Part shown: positions 1 to 9,167 of the stretch, piece after piece
How positions within the stretch are numbered: position 1 is the first letter of the stretch
Layout: every line of letters starts with the position of its first letter
From: Stenotrophomonas sp. 57
GTDB taxonomy: Bacteria > Pseudomonadota > Gammaproteobacteria > Xanthomonadales > Xanthomonadaceae
Direction of reading: 5' to 3'
Assembly (NCBI RefSeq): GCF_030291075.1
Contig: NZ_CP127407.1
Coordinates: forward strand, 3,656,001-3,720,000
Length of the DNA stretch: 64,000 bases
The notes under the pieces: model-generated
Database searches by the model: none
The model's input: the letters and a program-made list of their open reading frames with translations, nothing else
Told to the model about the DNA's origin: nothing
Made by a program: the position numbers and the translations under genes

Positions 1-1
1 C

Positions 2-1078
2 ATCGTCCACGTGATTGCGCCGGAACAGGGCTTCACCCAGCCGGGCATGACCATCGTCTGCGGCGACAGTCACACCTCCACCCATGGTGCGTTCGGTTCG
101 CTGGCCTTCGGCATCGGCACCAGCGAAGTCGGCCACGTACTGGCCACGCAGTGCCTGCTGCAGCGCAAGGCCAAGACCTTCGCGATCACCGTTGATGGCC
201 CGCTGGCGCCGGGCGTCGGTGCCAAGGACGTGGTGCTGCACATCATCGGCGTGATCGGCGTCAACGGTGGCACCGGCCACGTCATCGAGTTCCGTGGCAG
301 CACCATCGAAGCGATGGACATGGAACAGCGCATGACGCTGTGCAACATGTCGATCGAAGCCGGCGCGCGTGCCGGCATGGTGGCGCCGGACCAGGTCACC
401 TTCGACTTCGTGGCCCGCACGCCGCGTGGCCCCAAGGGCGCCGACTTCGACGCTGCCGTCGCGCGCTGGCAGAAGCTGCGCAGCGATGAAGGTGCGCGCT
501 TCGACAGCGAAGTGCACATCGATGCCGCCGATATCCGCCCGACCCTGACCTGGGGCACGCATCCGGGCACCGCCATCGCGGTGGATGCGCCGATTCCCGC
601 CGCCAACGATGCGGCCGCACAGAAGGGCCTGGACTACATGCACTTCCAGGCCGGCAAGGCGCTGGCCGGCACGCCGGTGGACGTGGTGTTCGTCGGCTCG
701 TGCACCAACGGCCGCCTGAGCGACATGCGCGAAGTCGCGCAGGTCCTGCGCGGCCGCCGCGTCGCTGACCGCGTGCGCATGCTGGTGGTGCCGGGCTCGG
801 AGATCGTCAAGCGCGAGGCCGAAGCCGAAGGCATCCACGAAATCGTGCGCGCGGCCGGTGCCGAGTGGCGCGAGCCGGGCTGCTCGATGTGCATCGCCAT
901 GAACGGCGATCTGGTCGCGCCCGGCCAGCTGGCCGTGAGCACCAGCAACCGCAATTTCGAAGGCCGCCAGGGCCCCGGTTCGCGCACGCTGCTGGCGTCG
1001 CCGATGAGCGCGGCGTGGGCCGCTGTGAACGGGCACGTTGCCGATACCCGCGAACTGTTCGCACAGGAGGTGGCGTGA
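2..1078 (+). CDS. leuC: 3-isopropylmalate dehydratase large subunit, 5' end missing
   Basis: The frame is open from the left edge, so about the last 358 residues are present and the start lies outside. The enzyme is the large subunit of the aconitase-type isomerase that converts 2- to 3-isopropylmalate in leucine synthesis. The segment [12 protein letters not shown] near the edge is typical of the family. The three cysteines that hold the [4Fe-4S] cluster are visible in VGSCTNGR (Cys codon 701-703) and GCSMCIAMN (Cys codons 881-883 and 890-892). The stop TGA shares one base with the leuD start, so the two subunits are translationally coupled. Identification is secure. Confidence 0.97.
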   Translation: MVHVIAPEQGFTQPGMTIVCGDSHTSTHGAFGSLAFGIGTSEVGHVLATQCLLQRKAKTFAITVDGPLAPGVGAKDVVLHIIGVIGVNGGTGHVIEFRGSTIEAMDMEQRMTLCNMSIEAGARAGMVAPDQVTFDFVARTPRGPKGADFDAAVARWQKLRSDEGARFDSEVHIDAADIRPTLTWGTHPGTAIAVDAPIPAANDAAAQKGLDYMHFQAGKALAGTPVDVVFVGSCTNGRLSDMREVAQVLRGRRVADRVRMLVVPGSEIVKREAEAEGIHEIVRAAGAEWREPGCSMCIAMNGDLVAPGQLAVSTSNRNFEGRQGPGSRTLLASPMSAAWAAVNGHVADTRELFAQEVA

Positions 1079-1656
1079 TGGCCGGTTTCCGTACCCTGAC
1101 CTCGGCCAGTGTGGTGCTGCGCCAGACCAACATCGACACCGACCAGATCATCCCGGCGCGGTTCCTGTCCACCACCGAACGCGCCGGCCTGGGCCGCAAC
1201 GCCTTCAATGACTGGCGCTGGCAGGCCGACGGATCGCCGGTGACCGACTTCGCCTTCAACCAGCCGCACAACGCCGGCCGCAGCATCCTGCTGGCCGGCC
1301 GCAACTTCGGCTGCGGCTCCTCGCGCGAGCATGCGCCGTGGGCGCTGACCGACCTCGGCCTGCGCGCCATCGTCAGCAGCGAGATCGCCGACATCTTCCG
1401 CGGCAACGCGCTGAAGAACGGCCTGCTGCCGATCGTGCTGGACGAGGCCGACGTGCAGGTGCTGATGCAGTGCCCGGACGATGAACTGACCATCGACGTG
1501 GCGGCGCGCGAGCTGCGCACGCCCGATGGCCGGGTGTATTCCTTCCCGCTGGATGGCTTCTCGCAGACCTGCCTGCTGGAAGGTGTCGACCAATTGGGTT
1601 ATCTGTTGGGCCGTGTCCCTGAAATCGAACGTTACGAGAGTGAGCATGCACGCTGA
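1078..1656 (+). CDS. leuD: 3-isopropylmalate dehydratase small subunit
   Basis: 192 residues, close to the roughly 200 usual for LeuD. It is the swivelling small subunit that completes the active site with LeuC. The segments [12 protein letters not shown] near the N terminus and [15 protein letters not shown] around residue 75 are family hallmarks. The ATG start overlaps the leuC stop. The frame is open further upstream, but only this start gives normal length and coupling. The 3' end overlaps leuB by 11 bases, so leuC, leuD and leuB form one tight operon. Confidence 0.97.
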   Translation: MAGFRTLTSASVVLRQTNIDTDQIIPARFLSTTERAGLGRNAFNDWRWQADGSPVTDFAFNQPHNAGRSILLAGRNFGCGSSREHAPWALTDLGLRAIVSSEIADIFRGNALKNGLLPIVLDEADVQVLMQCPDDELTIDVAARELRTPDGRVYSFPLDGFSQTCLLEGVDQLGYLLGRVPEIERYESEHAR

Positions 1657-2707
1657 AATTGTTGTCCTGCCCGGTGATGGCATCGGCCCGGAAGTGGCCG
1701 CCGCCGCGGTTGCTGTACTGAAGTCCGTCGCCGGACGCTTCAACCACACCTTCACGTTCAGCGAGCACGATATCGGTGGCATCGCCATCGACCGCCATGG
1801 CGAGCCGCTGCCGGCGTCGACCCTGGCCGCCTGCCAGGCCGCCCATGCGGTACTGCTGGGCGCGGTCGGCGGCCCGAAGTGGTCCGACCCGAACGCCAAG
1901 GTGCGCCCCGAACAGGGCCTGCTGGCGATCCGCAAGGCGCTGGGCCTGTACGCCAACCTGCGCCCGGTGCGCACCCACGAGGCCGCACTGCACGCGTCGC
2001 CGATCAAGGCCGAGCTGCTGCAGGGCGTGGACTTCGTGGTGGTGCGCGAACTGACCGGCGGCATCTACTTCGGCGACAAGACCCGCGATGCCGGCAGCGC
2101 CAGCGACCTGTGCCGCTACAGCGTGGCCGAGATCGAGCGCGTGCTGCGCAGCGCCTTCCGCCTGGCGCAGCAGCGTCGCGGCAAGGTCACCTCGGTGGAC
2201 AAGGCCAACGTGCTGGAAACCTCGCGCCTGTGGCGTGATGTGGCCGCGCGCATCGGCCGCGAGGAGTTCCCGGACGTTGCCCTGGAGCACCAGCTGGTCG
2301 ATTCGATGGCCATGCACCTGCTCGCCAAGCCGCGCGAGTACGACGTGATCGTGACCGAGAACATGTTCGGCGACATCCTCACCGACGAAGCCTCGATGCT
2401 GGCCGGCTCGCTGGGCCTGCTGCCGTCGGCTTCGCTGGGCGAGCCGGGTGCGGTCGGCATCTACGAACCGATCCATGGTTCGGCACCGGACATCGCCGGC
2501 AAGGGCATCGCCAATCCGTACGCAACGATCTTCAGCGCGGCCATGCTGCTGCGCCACTCGCTGGGATTGGAGGCCGAAGCGGCCGCAGTGGAAGCCGCCG
2601 TGCATGCGGTGCTGGACGATGGGGTGTTCACCGCCGACCTGGCCGCCAAGGGCCAGGCCGTGAGCACCGCTGCAGCCACCGACGCGGTGCTGGCCAAGCT
2701 GCGCTGA
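1646..2707 (+). CDS. leuB: 3-isopropylmalate dehydrogenase
   Basis: 353 residues. It catalyses the NAD-dependent oxidative decarboxylation of 3-isopropylmalate. It starts with the family pattern [11 protein letters not shown], and the C-terminal half carries the motif [19 protein letters not shown], which binds metal and NAD. The chosen ATG lies 11 bases inside leuD. A longer open frame starts at 1526 but would add about 40 unrelated residues. It is the last gene of the leu operon here, and the bases after it hold only palindromic repeats. Confidence 0.97.
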   Translation: MHAEIVVLPGDGIGPEVAAAAVAVLKSVAGRFNHTFTFSEHDIGGIAIDRHGEPLPASTLAACQAAHAVLLGAVGGPKWSDPNAKVRPEQGLLAIRKALGLYANLRPVRTHEAALHASPIKAELLQGVDFVVVRELTGGIYFGDKTRDAGSASDLCRYSVAEIERVLRSAFRLAQQRRGKVTSVDKANVLETSRLWRDVAARIGREEFPDVALEHQLVDSMAMHLLAKPREYDVIVTENMFGDILTDEASMLAGSLGLLPSASLGEPGAVGIYEPIHGSAPDIAGKGIANPYATIFSAAMLLRHSLGLEAEAAAVEAAVHAVLDDGVFTADLAAKGQAVSTAAATDAVLAKLR

Positions 2708-2724
2708 CCCGTCGGGCAACGCCT

Positions 2725-2781
2725 GTAGAGCCGAGCCATGCTCGGCTCATTCAACAGCAGTCGAGCATGGCTCGACGCTAC
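2725..2781. repeat. SMAG-type REP dimer
   Basis: Two facing copies of a short palindrome. The first starts GTAGAGCCGAGC and folds on itself around CATG; the second ends in its inverse, GACGCTAC. Repeats beginning with GTAG are the known REP family of S. maltophilia. It lies just after the leu operon, where it may protect the 3' end of the mRNA. Confidence 0.85.
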
Positions 2782-2798
2782 AGATAGCAGGCAGCCAG

Positions 2799-2829
2799 GT
2801 AGGAGGCAGCCACGCCATGCGTGGCTGCC
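2799..2829. repeat. REP monomer between convergent genes
   Basis: GTAG followed by a perfect 10-bp stem (GGCAGCCACG at 2805-2814, CGTGGCTGCC at 2820-2829) with loop CCATG. It abuts the stop codon of the SDR gene on the minus strand and lies downstream of leuB, so it could end or stabilise both transcripts. There is no T-run. Confidence 0.7.
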
Positions 2830-3603
2830 TTACTTGGTGGTGTACCCACCATTGACCAGAATCGTCTGCCCGGTCATCCACCAGCCATCGGTCACCAGGA
2901 ATCGGATCCACGGCACGATATCGGCGATATCGGTCAGGCCGGTGCGGGTGAATGCGGACAGCGCCGCCGCGGTCTTGTGGTACGCCTGCGCGTCGGCACT
3001 CTCTGCCGGGTAGAAGAACGGCGTGTCCATCGGACCGGGGCCGATCGCGGTCACCGAGATGCCGCGCTCGCCAAACTCCTTCGACGCCGCGCGGGTGAAG
3101 TGCTCCACCGGCGCCTTGGTGCCGGCGTAGCTGGAGTAGAACGGCGTGTAGGCACCCAGCAATGAGGTGACCAGGGTGCAGATGCGGCCACCGTCGTTGA
3201 CGTGACGGCCGGCTTCCTTGAGGAAGAAGAACGCCGCCTTGGCGTTGACCGCGCTCATCTCGTCGTACTCGGCCTCACTGATCTCCAGCAGCGGCTTCTT
3301 CAATACCTTGCCCACCGTGTTGATGGCGATGTCAGGACGACCGACTGCGGCCACGGCGTCGGCGAACAGGCGCTCCATCGCTGCCGCCGACGTCAGGTCG
3401 CCCTGCAGGGCCACCGCCTTGCTGCCGGTGGCCTGCACCGCAGCGACGGTCGCCTCTGCATCGGCGTGGGTGGCGGCACTGTTGTAGTGAACCACGATGG
3501 CCCTGGCGCCTTGTGCGGCGAAGTCGCGGGCGATCAGTCCGCCCAGATTCTTGGCGCCACCGGCAATCAGCACGGTCTTGCCCTTGAGGGAATGGTCGGT
3601 CAT
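2830..3603 (-). CDS. SDR family oxidoreductase
   Basis: 257 residues, the normal length for a classical short-chain dehydrogenase/reductase. The nucleotide-binding loop reads GGAKNLGG in place of the usual TGxxxGxG, as in some NADP-dependent 3-oxoacyl reductase-like members. The catalytic Tyr and Lys are in SSYAGTK near residue 150, and IGPGPMDTPFF follows where the substrate lid begins. Substrate unknown. It is divergent from a LysR gene 117 bases away, so that regulator probably controls it. Confidence 0.9.
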   Translation of the reverse strand: MTDHSLKGKTVLIAGGAKNLGGLIARDFAAQGARAIVVHYNSAATHADAEATVAAVQATGSKAVALQGDLTSAAAMERLFADAVAAVGRPDIAINTVGKVLKKPLLEISEAEYDEMSAVNAKAAFFFLKEAGRHVNDGGRICTLVTSLLGAYTPFYSSYAGTKAPVEHFTRAASKEFGERGISVTAIGPGPMDTPFFYPAESADAQAYHKTAAALSAFTRTGLTDIADIVPWIRFLVTDGWWMTGQTILVNGGYTTK

Positions 3604-3720
3604 GGCCTAGGTCTCGGAAGGGGGCTGCCCGGGGTGGCAACCCTGCCCTGACGACGATATCGTGCAGAAAAGGCGGATAAAGCCCGCCACATTGACTTGA
3701 CTTTCCAGAGCCAGCGAACA
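3604..3720. promoter_or_regulatory. divergent SDR/LysR promoter region
   Basis: Short space between the divergent SDR and LysR genes. It contains the perfect 10-bp palindrome ACGATATCGT at 3654-3663, a reasonable place for LysR binding. That it is the operator is inference from position. Confidence 0.4.
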
Positions 3721-4626
3721 ATGGACCGGATCGATCGCTTCCGCATCTTCACCCGGGTGGTGGAGTGCGCCAGCTTCACCCGCGCCGCGGATCAGCTCGG
3801 TCTGCCCCGCTCAACCGTCTCGGCGGCGGTGGCGGACCTGGAGCAGCGGCTCGGCACCCGCCTGCTGCAGCGCTCGACCCGCCGCGTCTCCACCACCCAC
3901 GACGGCGATGTGTTCCATGCGCGCTGCCTGCGCCTGATCGCCGAAGTCGAGGACGCCGAAACGCTGTTCCGGCAGGACGATGCGCAGCCGATGGGCCTGC
4001 TGAAGATCGACGTGCCCAGCCGCATCGGCCGCCGCATCATCGCCCCGGCCCTGCCCGACTTCTTCGCCCACTACCCGCAGGTGGAAGTGGACCTGGGCAT
4101 GACCGACCGCGCGGTGAACCTGATCGAAGACGGCTGCGATGCCGTGCTGCGGGTCGGCCAGCTGGGTGACTCCAGCCTGGTGGCGCGCACGCTGGGGCAG
4201 CTGGATTTCGTCAACGTTGCAGCGCCGGCATACCTACGCGAACACGGCATGCCGCAGCAGCCTGCCGACCTGCAGCAGCACCGTGCGGTGAACTATGCGT
4301 CGCCGACCACCGCGCGGGTGGAACCGTGGGAGTGGCAGGAGGGCGGCCAGCTGCGCACATTGCCGATGCCTGGCTGGGTGCGGGTGAACAGCGCAGAAGC
4401 GTCGATCGCGTGCTGCGTGGCCGGGCTGGGGCTGCTGCAGATTCCGCGTTACGACGTGCAGGTCGAACTGCAGTCAGGCGCGTTGGTGGAGGTGATGCCG
4501 CAGCATGTGGCGCAGCCGTTGCCGGTAACCCTGCTGCAGCCGCATCGGCAGCACCGTGCGCAACGTGTGCAGGTATTTCTGGAGTGGCTGCTACCGGTGC
4601 TGCGAACCGGCCTGCAATTGAAGTAG
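3721..4626 (+). CDS. LysR family transcriptional regulator
   Basis: 301 residues. The N-terminal winged helix-turn-helix starts MDRIDRFRIFTRVVECASFT and continues with ADQLGLPRSTVSAAV. The effector-binding LysR_substrate domain follows from about residue 90. The ATG at 3721 matches usual family starts; an in-frame TTG at 3697 would add eight residues. It is transcribed away from the SDR gene, its likely target. The stop TAG is part of the GTAG head of a REP repeat. Confidence 0.92.
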   Translation: MDRIDRFRIFTRVVECASFTRAADQLGLPRSTVSAAVADLEQRLGTRLLQRSTRRVSTTHDGDVFHARCLRLIAEVEDAETLFRQDDAQPMGLLKIDVPSRIGRRIIAPALPDFFAHYPQVEVDLGMTDRAVNLIEDGCDAVLRVGQLGDSSLVARTLGQLDFVNVAAPAYLREHGMPQQPADLQQHRAVNYASPTTARVEPWEWQEGGQLRTLPMPGWVRVNSAEASIACCVAGLGLLQIPRYDVQVELQSGALVEVMPQHVAQPLPVTLLQPHRQHRAQRVQVFLEWLLPVLRTGLQLK

Positions 4627-4643
4627 ATCCACGCCATGCGTGG
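4623..4643 (+). repeat. REP monomer overlapping the LysR stop codon
   Basis: GTAG followed by a palindrome built from CCACG and CGTGG around CCATG. Bases 4624-4626 of the GTAG head are the LysR stop codon. Similar units occur at 15827-15899 and 52203-52226. Confidence 0.75.
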
Positions 4644-4703
4644 CGGGATGCCCCCGTGCCCACCAAGGTCGGCCCCCCCGGGAAGGGACCAACCGGCATG
4701 GGT

Positions 4704-4744
4704 GGGGCCAGAGCCCTTTCCCCGAGGGAAAGGGATCCGACCCC
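4704..4744. repeat. GGGGTCGGATCC-type palindrome
   Basis: A 41-base imperfect palindrome with an inner CCCTTTCC/GGAAAGGG stem and outer GGGG/CCCC arms. The same element occurs in the opposite orientation at 52127-52166. Here it lies between the convergent LysR and smeP genes and may act as a bidirectional terminator, although it has no T-run. Confidence 0.75.
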
Positions 4745-4753
4745 GGTCGGGTA

Positions 4754-7700
4754 TTACGCCCCGGCTTCGTCCGGCTTCACCCGGAACCACGCCGCGTACA
4801 GCGCCGGCAGGAACACCAGGGTCAGCACCGTGCCCACGATCAGCCCGCCCATGATCGAGATCGCCATCGAGCCGTAGAACGCACTGCGCGACAGCGGAAT
4901 CATCGCCAGCACGGCCGCCAGCGCGGTCAGCACGATCGGGCGGAAGCGGCGCACGGTGGCGTCGATGATCGAATGCCAACGGTCATGCCCGGCATCGATG
5001 TCCTGCTGGATCTGGTCGATCAGGATCACCGAGTTGCGCATGATCATGCCCGCCAGCGCAATCGTGCCCAGCAGTGCCACGAAACCGAATGGCGCGCGGA
5101 ACAGCAGCAGGAACAACGTCGCACCGATGATGCCCAACGGCGCGGTCACCAGCACCATCGCCGCGCGCGAGAAGCTGCGCAGCTGCAGCATCAGCAGCGT
5201 GGCCACCACCACCAGGAACAGCGGCATGCCGGCCTTGATCGAGTCCTGGCCTCGCGCCGAATCCTCCACAGTACCGCCGGTTTCCAGCAGGTAGCCGCTG
5301 GGCAGCTCGGCACGGATGCCGTCCAGCGTCGGCAGGATCTGGTGCACCACGTCCAGCGGCTGCATGCCATCGCTGATGTCGGCGCGCACGGTCACCGTCG
5401 GCAGGCGGTTGCGGTGCCAGATGATGCCGTCCTCGAAGCCGTACTCCATCGTCGCCACCTGCGACAGCGTGATGCTGCCGCCGTTGGTGGTGGGCATCGA
5501 CAGGCTCGACAGCAGCTCCAGCTGGTTGCGCTCGTCGGCCGGGCCACGCAGCAGCATCTCGATCTGGCGGTTGCCTTCGCGATACACGCTCACCGACTGC
5601 CCGGCCAGCGAACTGGACAGGAACTGGCTGACCTGTGCGCTGCTTACGCCCAGCGCGCGGGCACGCTCCTGGTCGATCACCAGCCGCACCACCTTGCTCG
5701 GCTCACTCCAGTCCAGGTTGACGTTCATCACGTGCGGGTTCCCGCGCACCTTGGCCTCGACCTGGCGTGCGATCGCCTGCACCTTCTCGATGTGCTCGCC
5801 GGAAATCCGCATCTGCACCGGATAGCCGACCGGCGGGCCGTTCTCCAGGCGGGTCACGCGCATCTGCACGTCCGGGAACTTCGGGATCACCTCCTGCAGC
5901 AGCCAGTCGCGGGTGCTTTCGCGCGATTTGATGTCCTTGGCCAGCACCACGAACTGGGCGAAGTTGGTGGCTGGCAGCTGCTGGTCCAGCGGCAGGTAGA
6001 AGCGCGGCGAACCGGTGCCCACGTAGGACACATAGTTGGCGATGCCCTCGCGGCTGGACAGCAGTTTCTCCAGCTTCTCGGCCTGGGCCTGGGTCGAGCG
6101 CAGCGACGCGCCCTCGGCCAGCTCGATGTCCACCATCAGTTCCGGCCGGGTCGAATCCGGGAAGAACTGCTGCGGCACGAAGCGGAACAGCATCAGCGAA
6201 CCGATGAACAACGCGATGGTCGCCGCGATTACCCACCAGCGATGGCGCAGGCAGGTATCGAGGAAGCGGCGGAAGCTGCGATAGAACGGGCGCTGGTACG
6301 GGTCATGGTCATGCCCGTGCTGCGGCGGCGCGATCAGATTGGCCAGCGCCGGGTAACGGTCGGCCCACTGCTGGCGCTTGGCGTGCCAGCGCGCAGGCAG
6401 GCTGCCCGGCTTCGGCGGCTGCGGATTGAACAGGTCCGGCAGCATCTTGTCGCCCAGGTACGGGATGAACAGCACCGCTGCGATCCACGACACCACCAGC
6501 GCGATGGTCACCACCTGGAACAGCGAGCGGGTGTATTCACCGGTACTCGATGCCGCCGTTGCAATGGGCAGGAAGCCTGCCGCGGTGATCAGGGTACCGG
6601 TCAGCATCGGGAACGCAGTTGATTCCCAGGCAAAGCTGGCCGCGCGCAGGCGGTCATACCCCTGCTCCATCTTGGTGGCCATCATCTCCACCGCGATGAT
6701 CGCATCGTCCACCAGCAGGCCCAGCGCCAGCACCAGCGCACCCAGCGAGATCTTGTGCAGGCCGATGTCGAAGTAGTGCATGACGAAGAACGTCATCGCC
6801 AGCACCAGCGGAATGGTCACGCCCACCACCAGGCCAGTGCGCAGGCCCAGCGAGAAGAAGCTGACCAGCAGCACGATCACCACCGCCTCGGTCAGTACCT
6901 GCACGAACTCGCCGACCGACTCTTCCACCGACTGCGGCTGGTCGGACACCTTGCGCAGCTGCATGCCCGCCGGCAGGGTCTTCTGCAGGCGCTCGAACTC
7001 GGCATCCAGGTTGGCGCCGAGTTTGAGGATGTCACCGCCATCCTTCATCGCCACCGCCAGGCCAATCGCCTCCTCACCCATGAAGCGCATCTTCGGCGAC
7101 GCGGGATCGGCGAAGCCACGCTTGACCTCGGCGATGTCGCCCAGGTGCACGGTGCGGTCACCGGCGCGGATCGGGAACTGGCGGATCGCTTCGATGTCGT
7201 TGAACTGGCCGGTCACGCGCAGCTGCACGCGATCGGTGGCGGTCTCGAAGAAGCTGGTGCCGGTCACCGCATTCTGGTCGGCCAGTGCCTGCTGCACCTG
7301 CTGCATCGACACGCCCAGCGTGGCCAGCCGGGTGTTGGACAGCTCGATCCACACCTTCTCGTCCTGCAGGCCGACCAGGTCGATCTTGCCGACGTCGGGC
7401 ACGCGCTGCAGTTCCAGCTGGATGCGGTCGGCGTAGTCACGCATCACCGCGTAGTCGAAGCCTTTGCCGGTCAGCGCGTAGATGTTGCCGTAGGTGTCGC
7501 CGAACTCGTCGTTGAAGAACGGACCGACGATCTCACGCGGCAGCGTCGCGCGGATATCGCCCACGCGCTTGCGCACCTGGTACCACAGGTCAGGAATCTG
7601 CCTGGAACGCAGGCTGTCGCGGGCCATGAAGATGACCTGCGATTCGCCCGGGCGCGAGTACGAGCGGATGAACTCGTACTCGCCGGTGTTCATCAGCGCC

Positions 7701-7915
7701 TTCTCGATCGGCTCGGTCACCTGCCGAGAGACCTGCTCGGCGGTGGCGCCCGGCCACAGCGTGCGCACCACCATCGCCTTGAAGGTGAACGGCGGGTCTT
7801 CGGACTGGCCCAGGTGCTTGTACGACCACGCGCCGATGAGGGCGAAGGCGAGCATCGCAAACAACACCAGCGGACGATTGGCCAGCGCCCATTCGGAAAG
7901 ATTGAAGCGGCGCAC
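4754..7915 (-). CDS. smeP: RND multidrug efflux transporter SmeP
   Basis: 1053 residues, full length for an RND inner-membrane pump. A first membrane helix (PLVLFAMLAFALIGAWSY) is followed by a large periplasmic domain, a helix bundle containing GLLVDDAIIAVE (the proton-relay aspartates of helix 4), a second periplasmic domain from about residue 550, and a final bundle. The start is GTG, 4 bases after the smeO stop, so smeO-smeP is one operon. Gene order with smeO, smeRo, pcm and tolC matches the SmeOP-TolCSm pump of S. maltophilia. The symbol rests on this order and family, not on an alignment. Confidence 0.9.
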   Translation of the reverse strand: MRRFNLSEWALANRPLVLFAMLAFALIGAWSYKHLGQSEDPPFTFKAMVVRTLWPGATAEQVSRQVTEPIEKALMNTGEYEFIRSYSRPGESQVIFMARDSLRSRQIPDLWYQVRKRVGDIRATLPREIVGPFFNDEFGDTYGNIYALTGKGFDYAVMRDYADRIQLELQRVPDVGKIDLVGLQDEKVWIELSNTRLATLGVSMQQVQQALADQNAVTGTSFFETATDRVQLRVTGQFNDIEAIRQFPIRAGDRTVHLGDIAEVKRGFADPASPKMRFMGEEAIGLAVAMKDGGDILKLGANLDAEFERLQKTLPAGMQLRKVSDQPQSVEESVGEFVQVLTEAVVIVLLVSFFSLGLRTGLVVGVTIPLVLAMTFFVMHYFDIGLHKISLGALVLALGLLVDDAIIAVEMMATKMEQGYDRLRAASFAWESTAFPMLTGTLITAAGFLPIATAASSTGEYTRSLFQVVTIALVVSWIAAVLFIPYLGDKMLPDLFNPQPPKPGSLPARWHAKRQQWADRYPALANLIAPPQHGHDHDPYQRPFYRSFRRFLDTCLRHRWWVIAATIALFIGSLMLFRFVPQQFFPDSTRPELMVDIELAEGASLRSTQAQAEKLEKLLSSREGIANYVSYVGTGSPRFYLPLDQQLPATNFAQFVVLAKDIKSRESTRDWLLQEVIPKFPDVQMRVTRLENGPPVGYPVQMRISGEHIEKVQAIARQVEAKVRGNPHVMNVNLDWSEPSKVVRLVIDQERARALGVSSAQVSQFLSSSLAGQSVSVYREGNRQIEMLLRGPADERNQLELLSSLSMPTTNGGSITLSQVATMEYGFEDGIIWHRNRLPTVTVRADISDGMQPLDVVHQILPTLDGIRAELPSGYLLETGGTVEDSARGQDSIKAGMPLFLVVVATLLMLQLRSFSRAAMVLVTAPLGIIGATLFLLLFRAPFGFVALLGTIALAGMIMRNSVILIDQIQQDIDAGHDRWHSIIDATVRRFRPIVLTALAAVLAMIPLSRSAFYGSMAISIMGGLIVGTVLTLVFLPALYAAWFRVKPDEAGA

Positions 7916-7919
7916 CGGC

Positions 7920-9050
7920 TTACTCCTTGGCCTTGGCGGCGGCAGCCGGCGCGGCCGGCTTCAGCACCGGGCGGTTCTGCCGGTCCACCGCAATCACCGG
8001 TTGGCCGGCGCGCAGCAGGTGGCCACCGGCGGCGACCACCCAGTCACCGGCACCGACGCCCGACAGCACCGGCACCGATTCGCTGCCATAGGCACCGGTG
8101 GTGACCGATGCAGCCTTCAGCGTGCTGTTGGCCGGATCGACCACCCACACGCTGGCGGTACCGTTGGCACCGCGCTGCAGTGCGCCCAGCGGCAGCTGCA
8201 GGGTGCCGTGGCGGCCGGCGCTGCTGTAGACGCGCGCGCTCTGGCCCAGTTCGACATCGGCCAGCGCATCGGCGGCCAGGCTGACGCGGGTGGCATAAGT
8301 GCGTGCCTGCGGATCGGCGGCGGCGGCGATCTCACGGATCGTGCCCGGCAAGCGCTGGCCCGGGCGGTTCCACAGCTCCACCTCGACCGGCTGGCCCACC
8401 GCGTAGTCGCGGATGGTGGCTTCGGGCAGGTCGATCAGCACTTCGCGGCCACCGTCGGCGGCCAGGTTGAAGATGGTCTGCCCGGCGGACACCACCTGCC
8501 CGGCCTCGGCCTCGCGGCTGGCGATCACGCCATCGGCCGGTGCGCGCAGTTGTGCGTAGTCGGCCTGGTTGCGCAGCACATCAAGGTTGGCACGGGCAGC
8601 ATTGGCCTGGCCCTGCGCAGCCTTGAACGCCGCGGACTGCTGGTCCAGCTGCGAGCGGCTGACCAGTTGCTGGTCGGCCAGCACCTGGTAGCGCTTGAGA
8701 TCGTCACGGGCGCGCACCAGGTCGGCTTCCGCCGCCGCCAGCTGGGCTTGCGAGGCACGCGCCTGAAGCGCGAAGTCGGCCACGTCCAGTTCGGCCAGCA
8801 CGTCGCCCTTCTTCACCCGCTGGCCAGCATCGACATGGCGCTTGACCAGGTTGCCGCCGACGCGGAACGACAGCGGGCTTTCCTGGCGGGCACGCACGGT
8901 ACCCGGGAACGCCGCCGGCGCCTGACCGGCCTGTTCGCCGGGGTGAACCACCAGTACCGGCACGGCCGCCTGCGGCGCCTGCTCCTGTCCCGAACAGGCT
9001 GCCAGCGCAGCCACCCACACCATACCGCCCATCCAGCGCACGATCTTCAT
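7920..9050 (-). CDS. smeO: RND efflux membrane fusion lipoprotein SmeO
   Basis: 376 residues. A lipoprotein signal with lipobox LAAC (Cys about residue 19) anchors it to the inner membrane facing the periplasm. The rest is a HlyD-type adaptor: lipoyl half-motif (ESPLSFRVGGNLVKRHVDAG), a long alpha-hairpin rich in Ala and Gln (about 100-165), second lipoyl half (QLRAPADGVIASREAEAGQ), and beta-barrel/membrane-proximal domains. It would link SmeP to TolC. Its promoter is shared with the divergent regulator gene. Confidence 0.9.
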   Translation of the reverse strand: MKIVRWMGGMVWVAALAACSGQEQAPQAAVPVLVVHPGEQAGQAPAAFPGTVRARQESPLSFRVGGNLVKRHVDAGQRVKKGDVLAELDVADFALQARASQAQLAAAEADLVRARDDLKRYQVLADQQLVSRSQLDQQSAAFKAAQGQANAARANLDVLRNQADYAQLRAPADGVIASREAEAGQVVSAGQTIFNLAADGGREVLIDLPEATIRDYAVGQPVEVELWNRPGQRLPGTIREIAAAADPQARTYATRVSLAADALADVELGQSARVYSSAGRHGTLQLPLGALQRGANGTASVWVVDPANSTLKAASVTTGAYGSESVPVLSGVGAGDWVVAAGGHLLRAGQPVIAVDRQNRPVLKPAAPAAAAKAKE

Positions 9051-9114
9051 CGGTCAACGTCCTGAAAACGCAGGGTTGCAACAAGGGGGAGCCGCGACTG
9101 CCGGCCCGATTTAA

Positions 9115-9130
9115 TAAACCGGCCGGTATA
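9115..9130. promoter_or_regulatory. candidate SmeRo operator and divergent promoter
   Basis: The perfect palindrome ACCGGCCGGT (9118-9127) lies in the only AT-rich stretch (9111-9160) between smeO and the TetR gene, next to TATA-like boxes on both strands. TetR-family repressors usually bind such palindromes over divergent promoters. Binding by SmeRo is inferred. Confidence 0.45.
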
Positions 9131-9167
9131 GTATAAATATCGAACCGCTTGGTCTAGTATTGTTGCG

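Noticed and set aside
3697..3720. TTG start for the LysR gene
   Set aside because: The ATG at 3721 gives the standard LysR N terminus; the extra eight residues have no counterpart in the family.
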